The position numbers and the translations under genes were made by a program. A stretch of DNA of 64,000 nucleotides, taken from positions 2,727,001 through 2,791,000 of the forward strand of contig CP110632.1 in NCBI GenBank assembly GCA_026210745.1. The letters are read 5' to 3'. The notes beneath the pieces were generated by a model that was not told where the DNA came from, ran no database searches, and saw only the letters and a program-made list of their open reading frames with translations. Numbering within the stretch: position 1 is the first letter of the stretch; each line of letters begins with the position of its first letter. This document shows, piece by piece, positions 54,708-64,000 of this stretch. The DNA is from Exobasidium rhododendri. Lineage: Eukaryota; Basidiomycota; Exobasidiomycetes; Exobasidiales; Exobasidiaceae.

Positions 54708-56739
54708 GTCCTTCACCGACTTTCTTTAGTGTGAGCTAGATCGAGAGAGAAGGGAAAAGATTGAAGACAAAGGAGATGGGATTGGCAAGTAGTTTTATCA
54801 GTCGTGATATGGGTGCCAACTTGGCGGGATGGCCGAGTAAAAGGTGTGCAGTCGTGGGCGTAGAGACAAAAGGCTGATCGAGCACCTACCGTAACAATAG
54901 CCACTCTGCAGCGGCTGTTCTCAAATCAGTGCACCGCCTGATGCTACTGTATACACGAACAGCCTTGTTTGAGAAGGAGAGAGACGGTGCGATGCGATGC
55001 AGCACAGATCAGCAAAGTGGCCCGCTCTGTGATGTTGACGCCCAAATGTGGTAAAGGCGGTGGCGACCAGTGACCTCAGATTAGACTTCAATTTCGGAAC
55101 TTCGGTTTGTCGACGGACGTATTGGTGGTAAGATCAGGTCGGCTCGTGAGATGAGATATGTTGTAGTACTTTAATCGAACAGGGAGGGTGGACAGTGTCT
55201 GAGGAAGCAGCGAAGGGTATGAAGTCGTACGCTGGGAGGGTCTGCCGCGAGAGACACTTGCAGATCGGAACAGAGACAGGGAAATGGAAAGTAGGAAAGT
55301 CGGTGTACAGAGATTCCAGAGAGGGATAACCTGTTCACTCTTTCTAACTCAAGTGCTCAGATTGCTTTGCCCCGTTCTGGTCTTTGCCATCATTTTTGCC
55401 CTCTTTTCTGTGTCTCGGCTCAATGGAGCAGCCATACAATCAGTTCATAGAGGGGCAGCCTCAACCTTAGTGACACTAGGCCTTTTTGTCGGAATTCTCA
55501 CAGAGGTCCCGACTCGCTCTTTCCTTCCACCCCCTTTTCTGAAAGATACAAAATAGGAAAACACAAAAACTTTTTTCCCCATGTCTGAGTCTCACTTAGG
55601 GCACTTACTAGTCGGATCATGTTGGCAAGCGCCAAACACACATACCTACTACAACCAATCTGGGCTGATACAACAAAAATTTTGGCTTTACCCTTTCCAT
55701 CCCCCCCTTTCTTCTCACTCGCGCGTCTCTGGAGAAAGGAAGAAAAAAAAAGTTAGATTGGAATTTGAAAGGGGTACACTATACTGTACAACAATACGCC
55801 GAGAGAATGATGAAGAAAAAGGAATATGAAATTTCGCGTCCAGGAGGTGTTTTACACAAAAGTGAATTGGGTAGTTGACCATATTGAGAGAGTCCCCCCG
55901 CGGTTTGTGACTCAGATTGCGCCCTACACAATTCGGCCCTGGGCTTTCTTTCCTCTCCCTTACGTCTTTTTACTATTTTTACTTTTCTACTTTCGGAATG
56001 TCAAACACTCTCATCATCTGATCATTTTTGTCCTATTTGATCAACCCGTGTCTGAAATTGGTAGTCCGCTTTTTGTGGTGGCACAAGGTGCTAGTCATCA
56101 ATACAATTTAAAAACTTCAAGGGGCATAGGTGGGTGATCTGGTCTGTCTTGGCAATTTGGGCGGTCTCTGGAAGGGGAAAATTGGGAGAAAGCAACAATC
56201 GATTCTGAAAGGAGGTGGCTGCGTAGGTCAGAAGGCAAGGAGCAGGGAGCTAGTGGGCAGTCTGTTGCCGAAAGGTTAAATGCAGATACACTTCGTCACT
56301 TTGCTTCCAAACCCCCCTCCTTTCTCTGTTTGATCAGACGACACAGCTTTGGGGATCTACTTGAGTCAACGTCATCTTGCTGTTGCCACCATCGCCTCTG
56401 AAGAGGAAGAGCTTACAGTCAGTTTCAGGTGTGCGGTGTAGATTGCCAACAGATTCGTTTGGTACATTTATCAGGCGATTCCCCAAGGACGATCGAGCCT
56501 TAAGAGGGGACGTTTACAATCAAAGTTGGGCATCGCCGCCACAACAAGTATCGGCGAGCAGCGAATTGCTTTCCACAGCGTCTGCCGCGTTTGGAACGTT
56601 GTCTATTAGGAGACTGCAGACACAGGTGGAGAGGAAAGGTGGCCGCATGCCTTGATCGTATCCACATCCCACAAAGCGTGCTCAGCTTTTCCGTTCTCCT
56701 CTTGCACGCTCTGACGGATTGCCTTCACTCTTTCTGATG
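54708..56739. other. Gene-poor region of about 2 kb
   Basis: Lies between the SOK1 start and the 3' end of the secreted-protein gene. It should contain the SOK1 promoter and a long leader. A small ATG-started ORF at 55284-55556 (90 codons) has a hydrophobic stretch but no homology I recognise and no coding bias. Homopolymer A and C runs are frequent. Confidence 0.4.
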
Positions 56740-57708
56740 CTATCCAAGTGGGATATGCTTCTCTGTCGCTTTATCCTTCTTCTTGAGATACCTCAGTACC
56801 ATGTGGGCACCGTCTATCTTCTCCTGAATCAATTTCTTCGTATAGTCGCGCGGGTCAGATGGCGTATAGTTCTCCAATTGATCAATCCAGGCTTTGAGTT
56901 TGAAGTCCGCAGTACATTTATAAGAATTGTAAGTGATGGCTTGAAAGTCGCCCTGCTCTATCAGATGTTTCACAGCTCTCGATCTCGATCTTGACCGAGA
57001 AATTCGTGTAGCGACCGCTGCAGGAAGACCCGACGAGGTAGAAGCTTCGCTAGGAAAGACGGGGTGTTGCTGTGGAGGATGCTGCGTCGAAGATGTTGTA
57101 GTAAGGGGTGCTTGCAGTGGAAGCGTGGCATCTAGGTGATGTCTGCTTCGTTCGGATGGAGCAGGGTCGGTCTTCTTAGCAGCTCTCAGAATCTCTTTTG
57201 CCTTCGTCTTGTCCTCTGCCTTCGTCTTGTCCGGCTGGCTTCCCATCTTCAAAGAAGTGGGGATGTACTTTTCTAGCTCTGCCCAATTGGGCGTATCATC
57301 AGACATGCTGGCGCTGTGAACTGGTGAGTGAAATATTGTGTACGGATCAGTAATGCCAAAGTTAACATAACGAGACTCGGCAGAAGGATCACGATTTGAT
57401 GAAGAGGATCGTCTACTCCTCTCAAAAGCTGTATATGCAACATTTGATGGGAATGATTGATACAGTGTCGGATTATTGTCTGGTGTTGTGGAAGAAGACA
57501 TACGACTCTGCTTTTCAAAGGGAGACGGAAAGTCGATGAATGTCTCGGTATTGCTCCAATCATGACTGTCAGGAGCGCGGCCCGCTGTGGCATCGTTGCG
57601 CTGTCTCATGACTGTCTTTCTTGTCGGTGACGTCTGGCACACGGCAAAACATACGAGGCTTCCAATCACCAAATAGAAGCACAGGGCACTGGACGGCATC
57701 CTAAACAT
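56740..57708 (-). CDS. Orphan secreted protein, effector candidate, 322 residues
   Basis: Single exon from the ATG at 57708 (MFRMPSSALC) to a TGA at 56740. The first 24 residues are a classic signal peptide (ALCFYLVIGSLVCFAVC) with a likely cut before QTSPTR. The mature protein is hydrophilic, Ser/Thr/Lys/Arg-rich, and has only one clear Cys in the C-terminal part (YKCTADF). A short repeat DKTKAE/DKTKAK is present, and an Arg/Ser run (SRSRSRSR) precedes the C-terminal region. That last region (about residues 235-315) looks folded, with helices such as DFKLKAWIDQLENYTPSDP and KIDGAHMVLRYLKKK. No known family is recognised. In plant- or fungus-associated species such orphan secreted proteins are often effectors; this is inference. 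The location in a gene-poor stretch is consistent with that. Confidence 0.75.
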   Translation of the reverse strand: MFRMPSSALCFYLVIGSLVCFAVCQTSPTRKTVMRQRNDATAGRAPDSHDWSNTETFIDFPSPFEKQSRMSSSTTPDNNPTLYQSFPSNVAYTAFERSRRSSSSNRDPSAESRYVNFGITDPYTIFHSPVHSASMSDDTPNWAELEKYIPTSLKMGSQPDKTKAEDKTKAKEILRAAKKTDPAPSERSRHHLDATLPLQAPLTTTSSTQHPPQQHPVFPSEASTSSGLPAAVATRISRSRSRSRAVKHLIEQGDFQAITYNSYKCTADFKLKAWIDQLENYTPSDPRDYTKKLIQEKIDGAHMVLRYLKKKDKATEKHIPLG

Positions 57709-58081
57709 GCTATGCTAGCCAGGAGGTATAGTACGTCAGGAGGAGGTGTCGGTATGCTGTAAAAGGAAGGGGGATATCCTTTCATATGTAAAATCCTGCT
57801 TCCTCACTTTCTTTTCAACAGAGCTCCTTGAGATCTAGATAGGAGTCATGTCTTTGACTTGCTCGGCTTGCTTCGGTTGCGGAGACGGTTTAATGCCCTT
57901 GGGGACTTTTGGCCAGAGTAGGTGCAATCTATCAAAGGAGGCAGTAGCCGAAATGTGGTCAAAGTTGATGAGGAAAGCTCTGTCTCACTCTCTTTACTGT
58001 GAAAACGATTGTTTCTAAAGGAAGTGCTGATGCTTTTCTTGAATTCTACAATAGAGTACATCTATCGACTCCACACTCCAT
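57709..58081. promoter_or_regulatory. Upstream region of the secreted-protein gene
   Basis: 373 bases between the secreted-protein gene and the stop codon of ERV2, both on the minus strand. It is expected to hold the promoter of the former. No conserved feature is seen. Confidence 0.35.
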
Positions 58082-58887
58082 CTATGCCACTACCTTGACT
58101 TCTGGTGTAGGTGCAGCTACGGTAGTCGAATTAGATCCAGACTTACCCTTCTTATCGTCTCCGCAGCCACAGTCGTAGGTTTCATCCAGTTTATCGCACG
58201 GGAATTCTGCCTTTCCAAGTCGTTCATTGACCTTATTGTGGGCCACACAAAGCCATAAGGCGCTTGCCATGCGACTGGACGTCTGCGGCGGAATATCTTT
58301 GAGGAGCGCTTGAAAGTGAGAAGCACACTCTCCGCACGGATAGAGTTGTGAGAAATCGGTGAAAAAGCGCAAGAGAAGCTGACGTTCCGAGTTTGTGGGC
58401 TTGTCAGGAAAGCGAAGTGTCATAGTGTGCAGAAACTTCCACGTCGCTCGACCCAATTCCGCTCTGCAGTTGCAAGGATGTGTGTAAGGCTTCCGTCTTC
58501 AAAATTGTTCGTGACTAAGAAGCACACTCACTTTGCTGTGGCATTCTCCATCTTTGGCATCACTACTCCTTCTAATCTTCCCTCGACAGATTTCTCATGG
58601 CTGGGCGGTGAGGTCGGCGACTTCTCTGTTTCTGACCCAGACAAGGCGCCCATCCCGGCTCCTATCATCTCCCACCCCTCTGCCCAAGGCTGCTTCCACT
58701 TCCAGGACTGTGCTAGCTGAGGTTCTATTGCAGGAGCTGCTCCATTCCCCTGGGTTTTCTGGGTTTGCATCAGCGCGAAGTCTTTAGCGACACTGTAAGG
58801 TTGTTGCTGTCGCGAGAGGTAGAACAGCGAGGGGAGCAATAGAACCACAGACGCGAGCAGGAACAGCTGCACGAAGCGGCCTATCAT
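58082..58887 (-). CDS. ERV2: FAD-linked sulfhydryl oxidase ERV2, ER-type, 2 exons
   Basis: Exons 58887-58532 and 58463-58082 (245 residues). The join reads TAKAELGRATWKFLHTMTLR. The enzyme uses FAD and O2 to form disulfides in the ER lumen. An N-terminal signal anchor is visible (VQLFLLASVVLLLPSLFYLS, residues 6-25), followed by a linker of about 85 residues. The Erv domain has the redox pair in YPCGEC and the FAD-binding HNKVNERL. It also has a C-terminal CGC shuttle motif (ETYDCGCGDD), the hallmark of Erv2 as opposed to mitochondrial Erv1. The gene is divergent from the dolichol kinase gene, another ER function. Confidence 0.93.
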
Positions 58888-59547
58888 AGTTACTTTGGCT
58901 GCCTCTATCTCTGCGATGTTTAGTTCCTTTCTATCGGCTCCTACGCGATGCTCAATGCATCACACACGACAAGAGAGCACTTCGACCAGGGCGTGGCAGG
59001 TCCAGGAGCGTAGAGAGAGAGGGAGAGGAAGAGACTGGAGGCATGAAATTAGAGTTTATTCAATGTTCAGATCCCTGACATCGTCCGGAAGGGGGGAAAG
59101 CTATTTGCGGACACGTGGAGGACCCTTGATCTGAAGGAACGCGTGATTGTCTCTCTTCTTGGCACATAGATGGCCATCGTCTCTTGATCCTCTTTAATCT
59201 TTATGTGAGTCGCGGGCCGGCGGAATCGCAGTAAATTGTCGAGGTCAAAGGCAGCATACCACACACGTTTTCTGTCGAAGCGAACCGACTCAATTGTCGT
59301 CGTCATCACCAGCATCTCCTTGGGACCAATATCACAACCGCGTCTCAAGCTTCCCACAGCACATCACACCTTTTTCTCAGGTCCGCAATCTATAACGACA
59401 GCTAGCTTTCCAGCCCTGACGTGCTTTCAGATTTGCGTAGCATTCAAGAAGGAGCTCGTACGAATGGTATCCGCACATCCACACACACACACGCACACAA
59501 TTTTCTTGCAGTAAAGTGTTGACCTCGTTGTCGTAGGGCTGGTACTC
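58888..59547. promoter_or_regulatory. Shared divergent promoter region of ERV2 and SEC59
   Basis: 660 bases between the two start codons. It contains a CACGTG E-box near 59113 and a TGACGTG core at 59417. A CA-rich repeat (59480-59500) lies near the SEC59 leader. No gene is seen. Confidence 0.45.
59417..59423 (+). promoter_or_regulatory. TGACGTG core, possible unfolded-protein-response site
   Basis: The sequence TGACGTG matches the core bound by Hac1/XBP1/ATF6-type bZIP factors. A seven-base match can occur by chance; the placement between two ER genes raises its plausibility. Confidence 0.3.
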
Positions 59548-62500
59548 ATGTCGCTTTGGAAGACGTCGTCGAATGAAACTACGAGTCCGCTACAAGCTCA
59601 GTCTCGCCACTCTCAAGACCTCACACAGCCGCGGAAACATGCAAGGAGGCTAATTTCGCCTGCTGCCAATAGACAGTCGTCCTCCTCTTCCGCGTCAGCG
59701 AACCTCGCCAACACAGATTCGGTAGATACTAGCAACAATCACAATCACACCGAGCGAAGGAAATTCCGAGATGCCGTCGGGGAGCGACCGAAAGTATCTC
59801 AAAACACTTTAAGTAGGCGAGATCCAAGAGCAAGCGACCCGAGCAAGCCAACATCTCGAAGAATTGTCGGACTCCCAGCTCTTCATGTAGAGGCTGATGA
59901 ATTTGATGAGGAAGAAGAAGGTACAGATGATGTTCACTCGACAAAGACTTCTAGCACGACGTATGCTGGTGGCGCCTCTGGAAATGAGAGAGTGAGCGAT
60001 AAGGAGAGCAGCAGCAGCAGTGACGCTTCTAAGTCAGGACGACGCTCTTTCGACTGGGATAGTGCTAGAAAGAGGAACCTTGCTCTGAACCACAAGTCAC
60101 ATTTGGCGGCGCAGCATCAGGAGAGCACTTTTCTGAAGCTGGAAAGATCAAATTCAGTAGAGCTGAAGAGAAGATCCTTCGGTTCCTATGATAACAACGC
60201 CCTCTCCACTCCTCAGCTTAAGAAGAAAGAACTTGAACCGGATCAGTGCTCCAATGGGGTCACGTCGACAGGGCATGTTAGTAGGCAAACTTCGTCAAAC
60301 TTGAAGAAGGCCTCACCCACGCCCACAGGGACAGAGGCAACTGCGGGGGCCGGGACGAGGAGAGCGGTGAAGCTACAAAAGAAAGAGTGGATTGCTAGCT
60401 CGTCTTTGGAAACCATCATGCTTCTTGCTGCCTGTATCTTCGCTTGCCATCGATTGTCCGAAAGTGAAGATGAGGCAGTTTATCGACACGTCTATGAGCT
60501 TGCGTTTATTCTCTGCTCTTCGGCGCTGTATTGTCTATTTCGAATCGATCGGGAGAATGGAGCAATCTGGGCTACCGACGAAAGGAATTACCGACCTTGT
60601 GGAGACGATGGAGCGATATGTGGGCTGTTATTAGGACCATTGCTCGCAGTGTGCTGTCTCTTCACCTCGCTCGAGGATCAGAACAAGACTCGACCAGCTT
60701 CAGGTGATAGCCTCATTTTTCCACCATGGAGGATAGAAGCACCTTTGCCGATTCTTGGATCTCGAAACACACCACATCCGAAGTTCTCTGCTTTAATCCT
60801 CTCTCGATGTTCTTTGCTCAGTCTGCAAACACTCACCTCCGCTACTCTACTGTGTCACCTGCTGGCTACCAAGTGGATAAAGAAGCCGTCCGATTTCCCA
60901 AAGAGCAACTGGAAAAAGCTTTGGAGCTTCATCAAGTTCTCCGCCGTTATATCACTGTTCTTGACTTTGATCCGTGAAGTCTTCATGAACACCAGCATAC
61001 CGATCTGGACTGACCTGACTCGAAGTGAAGTGGTCGTGTCCACTCTCTTCTTCCAGTGCAATCTGTACACCATCTCAAGGCTGGCAAGAAAGAGCTTCAC
61101 GTTGGGAGAATTGGGCATCGTGGCCACTGTTGGCGTGACTCTATGCATTGAAGCAATCAATCTCACCATGGCAAAACTCACGCCGGGCTCCACTCCGTAC
61201 GTCAAGACCTTTCGACGGCCTACACCACTGCTCATCTTTCAGCTTGCTCTCGTCGTAGGTACATTCATGATTGGGTTCCTCCTTTCGCCATTGCTCTACC
61301 TGTCTCGAAATCTGGCACAGAAACCAGTCCATCGATTGCGCTGGCCACACAAACGTGACATGCATCGTCGCCTTCTAGCTGGTTTCTTCTACTTTTTTGC
61401 TGCTTTGTTTGTAGTTTTGGTGCTGGGCAATTGGGTATGGTGGTTGTTGGGCAAGAGGAATCCTTGGCTTTGGACTGTTCACTTTGTCGTAGGAGGAAAG
61501 CGTTGGTGGAGCAGGCCTCTACTGGTAACATACTGGTTTGCGCTGGTGAGCCTCAGCATATCCGGATGGCAAGCGACAGTACTAGGTGGCAAGAGATTCC
61601 GCTTTCGACCGGCAGGTACCAGTCTACAAGCTCAACAAAGAAGTGCGGCGCAACGCTTGTCTGCCCATGATGCAAAGGATGTGAACTTCTCCAACACCGT
61701 CAACGGCGCTGCTGCTGCCACTCCTTCCAGTGGCGCTACAACGTTTGCGTTCTCGAAGAAAGCGGCTCATCTTAGCCTGAATGCTCGACGTAAATTCTTT
61801 CATGCTCTGGCAGTCCTATTATTCACACCTGCTATTGCGTATGATCCAGCGTTCTCGCATTTGGCTTTCAGTGTGGCCTTTTCAGCCTTCATCATGGCAG
61901 AGTACATTCGATACTATGCCGTCTACCCTTTCGGAGCAGCACTGCACGTCTTCATGTCGGAATTCACCGATCACAAGGATAGTGGGCCGGTCATCCTATC
62001 GCACTTCTATCTATTGACAGGCTGCGCATCGATTGTATGGATTGAAGGAGTCCGAAGTGGAAGCTCTGGCGCCGCCGAGTCACCATCCCACTCCATCTGG
62101 AATTTGAGGGGAATGAGTAGCACGGGACAAGAATCATCCCAGAGCAACGTAGATATCTCCATGTTCATAGGCGTCCTGACATTGGGCATCGGTGATGCCT
62201 TGGCCAGTGTCGTTGGTCGACGGTATGGCAAAGTTCACTGGCCCAAGAGCAGCAAAACAATGGAGGGGAGTGTCGCATTCGTGACGAGTATCTTTGCTAG
62301 CGCTCTCTTCCTTCGTGCTATCGGTTGGTGTGCACCCTTTCCCGTGAGTGGTGTCGGAATTTGGTTACACACACATCCTATGCCTTGCTGATCTTAGCCT
62401 TTCCCCACCCCCCCCTTTTTTCTTTTCATTTTCTTCTCCAGCTCATTCGTTTCGGCGCTGTCACCGTCATTCTCGGCATACTGGAGGGTGCATCCAACCA

Positions 62501-62561
62501 AAACGACAACCTTGTCCTACCAGTCTTCGCATTCATTGCTCTTTCCCTATTCAAAGTCTGA
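59548..62561 (+). CDS. SEC59: Dolichol kinase, 2 exons
   Basis: Exons 59548-62343 and 62442-62561 (971 residues). The join reads WCAPFPLIRFGAVTVIL. Dolichol kinase uses CTP to make dolichyl phosphate in the ER membrane, the lipid carrier for N-glycosylation, O-mannosylation and GPI anchors. The first 280 residues are a polar Ser-rich region absent from yeast Sec59. A series of hydrophobic membrane helices follows from about 60390. Conserved C-terminal motifs are LNARRKFFHALAVLLFTPA, TDHKDSGPVILSHFYLL and the CTP-binding region TLGIGDALASVVGRRYGK. The last exon of 40 codons carries the final membrane helix. At nearly twice the yeast length (519 residues) the protein is long, but the catalytic part is typical. 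Confidence 0.93.
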
Positions 62562-62779
62562 GTGTACTCCTCTACTCTCATCTTGTCGTAACTGTACCTC
62601 ATGCGCAGGGCTGCAATGTTCTCCTCTTTGTCTTTTTTTATATCCTGCGTCTTTTGTATCCACACTCACAAGCTACTCTCTGTACTGTACATCGTAAAAA
62701 GGGACGCATTTCTCATCTCATAGAATACAGTAATACTATACACATTTCCTCCGCTGTTCACTCTTTCTCTCCTGATGTA

Positions 62780-63509
62780 TCAGTCTCGACAGTACTTTTG
62801 ATACTTGCGTAGTGCTTCTTGATCGCCATCGCATAGCTCGTCCATGATTGCTGGGGTGATGTAGGCATGATCGCTCCAGTCAAAACCAGGAGTGACTACT
62901 TCTGAAATTAGACCGCCTACCCGATTGGCATCCACCTCACCAGACTCCACCTTTTCTCGATCTTCTGTTGGAATTTCCGACACTTTCCACCAATTTCCAT
63001 CCACGACCAACTGTCGAACTTCACCTTTTGTCACATCTTCTCCCATAACGACAGTACGTACTTGGAGAGGCTTTGTGGTGGAGAGAAGCGTATACACAAC
63101 TCTTCCTGCGTGATGAAGGTGCATTGTCTGTCATTGCATTCTCAAGACGTTAGCCCTGTTTGCCTAATTTCGCCCATACGTCCCCCCTTGCACTCGAGAC
63201 ACTCACTGTACTCTTGTTCATGTGCATCACACCGACGGAGCTACTGTGATTCACTATCTTCTCCAAGCCTTCTCTTCCATTATCAGGAGCATCTTGACGC
63301 ATACTGAGCAGATAGTAAATTGTAGTCTGAACTGCGCGAGGCGCCGAGCCTATCGCATATGGTGATGCAACACTTTCAGTGGAGACGTGTGTTACTGCAA
63401 AATGCCCACCTTCTGGATGAGGTAGCAACTTCAACACTCTAATCAAAGTATCGTTTGTCTGCCTGTAAGAGTACAAAGATGCAGCATTGCTCTTCGAATC
63501 AAGAGACAT
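62780..63509 (-). CDS. Cupin_5 (DUF985, YML079W-like) protein, 2 exons
   Basis: Exons 63509-63207 and 63127-62780 (216 residues). The join reads VMHMNKSTTMHLHHAGRVV, as expected for the cupin metal-binding region. The family has a double-stranded beta-helix fold; biochemical function is mostly unknown, and related proteins bind sugars or act as epimerase-like enzymes. Visible motifs are LLPHPEGGHFAVTH near residue 30, TTIYYLL, the His cluster MHLHHAG, and GFDWSDHAYITPAIMDEL near the C-terminus. The start MSLDSKSN is the first ATG in frame. It is convergent with SEC59. Confidence 0.87.
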
Positions 63510-63931
63510 CGCTCGTCGGGGAATGGTGCGAGACAGACTTCATCCCTTTCCTTCCTATTCTCACAGTGCAAGCTTCTTTTGATTCTGATTTCGACATAAT
63601 AACTTACGTAAGCCGGATAAAAGGCGTTTGGCGATGATAGCAATAATAACCTTGCCGATTACTGTATATACAAATACACTCGGGGGCTCGGGCGTTCCTT
63701 CCCCACACTTTTAGAGTTTTGGGTAGGCTTCGCGAGTGGACTGTTGCTCCTCCACGCCCCTTCTTCCTGTTCAATCTCATCGATCTTCCTACTCTTCCCT
63801 TTCCTCTCACCTTTTCATCCTTCTCTTCTCTTCTCTTCCTCACCCCTCTTCCTCCCCTTCTCCTCTTCTTCTCCTCTTCGCGCCTGCTTCGCTCCCTTCT
63901 CCTTCCTTCTCCTTTCGAAGCCTCGCCTTGC
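63510..63931. promoter_or_regulatory. Pyrimidine-rich upstream region at the right edge
   Basis: A long CT-rich tract on the + strand (about 63755-63925) follows the cupin gene start. Such tracts are common just before the start codon of well-expressed fungal genes. The large antisense ORF here is Arg/Glu low-complexity and not a gene. Confidence 0.4.
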
Positions 63932-64000
63932 ATGAAGGTCGACTCGTCGAAAGGTAGGCTTCTAGTACGACTGATACCCCGGTCACGATGCTTTAGCACG
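63932..64000 (+). CDS. Possible N-terminus of a further gene, cut by window end
   Basis: An ATG at 63932 directly after the CT-rich tract opens a frame to the end of the window (23 codons, MKVDSSKGRLLVRLIPRS and on). The Arg/Ser/Leu content without acids after residue 4 could be a mitochondrial targeting signal. Alternatively a GTAGGC donor at 63954 ends a short first exon. Too little is visible to decide. Confidence 0.3.
   Translation, partial: MKVDSSKGRLLVRLIPRSRCFST

Noticed and set aside
53775-54716. Separate 313-residue gene upstream of SOK1
   Set aside because: Its end is a GTAAGT donor, and an in-phase acceptor at 53853 joins it to the SOK1 frame, so it is the first exon.
55284-55556. 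90-codon ORF with a hydrophobic segment in the gene-poor stretch
   Set aside because: No homology, no splice context and no coding bias; likely chance.
63604-63999. 131-codon Arg/Glu-rich ORF on the minus strand at the right edge
   Set aside because: It is the reverse of the CT-rich tract; low complexity only.
1-64000. tRNA, rRNA, CRISPR or prophage-type elements
   Set aside because: Looked for B-box-like GTTCGA patterns, repeat-spacer arrays and phage genes by eye; none convincing. A tRNAscan run would be decisive for tRNAs.

Overview
The window is nuclear DNA of a filamentous or yeast-like fungus, most likely a basidiomycete. Evidence is the dense packing of eukaryotic genes, short introns (mostly 55-110 bases) with a strong preference for GTGAGT donors, and long Ser-rich disordered regions. 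A smut-related lineage (Ustilaginomycotina) fits the gene style and composition, but this is inference and the lineage was not tested. No tRNA, rRNA, CRISPR array or bacterial-type element was seen. Exon borders were worked out by hand from splice-site consensus, codon phase and family homology. They have not been checked against transcripts.

Layout. 1-4431: 3' part of the cohesin loader SCC2/MIS4. 4677-6760 (-): pyruvate decarboxylase. 8068-9384 (+): tail-anchored heme oxygenase. 9542-15260 (-): IML1 (SEACIT/GATOR1), divergent from 15708-17736 (+): V-ATPase subunit B. 17914-18888 (+): GH16 glucanase-like enzyme without a signal peptide. 18911-19644 (-): YCH1-like rhodanese/HCX5R enzyme, divergent from ORC2 (19864-21876). 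22154-24369 (-): sterol C-14 reductase ERG24 with a lamin-B-receptor-like basic N-terminus. 24778-29628 (-): a 1616-residue protein of unknown family. 30349-33544 (-): DDHD phospholipase. 33728-35624: a complete Tigger/pogo-type DNA transposon with an intact transposase. 35723-38456 (-): membrane-anchored GILT-like protein, divergent from the SCY1-type pseudokinase (38780-41931). 42147-42783 (-): small membrane protein. 43163-45419 (-): AidB/ACAD11-like acyl-CoA dehydrogenase. 47230-49731 (+): LIM protein. 50218-54707 (-): SOK1/TCP11 protein. 56740-57708 (-): orphan secreted protein, an effector candidate, in a gene-poor stretch. 58082-58887 (-): ERV2 sulfhydryl oxidase, divergent from dolichol kinase SEC59 (59548-62561). 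62780-63509 (-): cupin_5 protein. 63932-64000: possible start of another gene.

How the genes relate. Most are unlinked housekeeping genes, but two divergent pairs make functional sense. IML1 and VMA2 both act at the vacuolar surface, where amino acids are sensed. ERV2 and SEC59 both serve protein maturation in the ER, and their shared promoter holds a TGACGTG motif like unfolded-protein-response sites.

I found no clearly new multi-gene system. The most interesting items are the intact transposon with unusual subterminal repeats, the GILT-like membrane protein lacking the second redox Cys, the secreted orphan, the ERG24 N-terminal extension, and several stop-free introns with length divisible by three that make simple ORF reading misleading.
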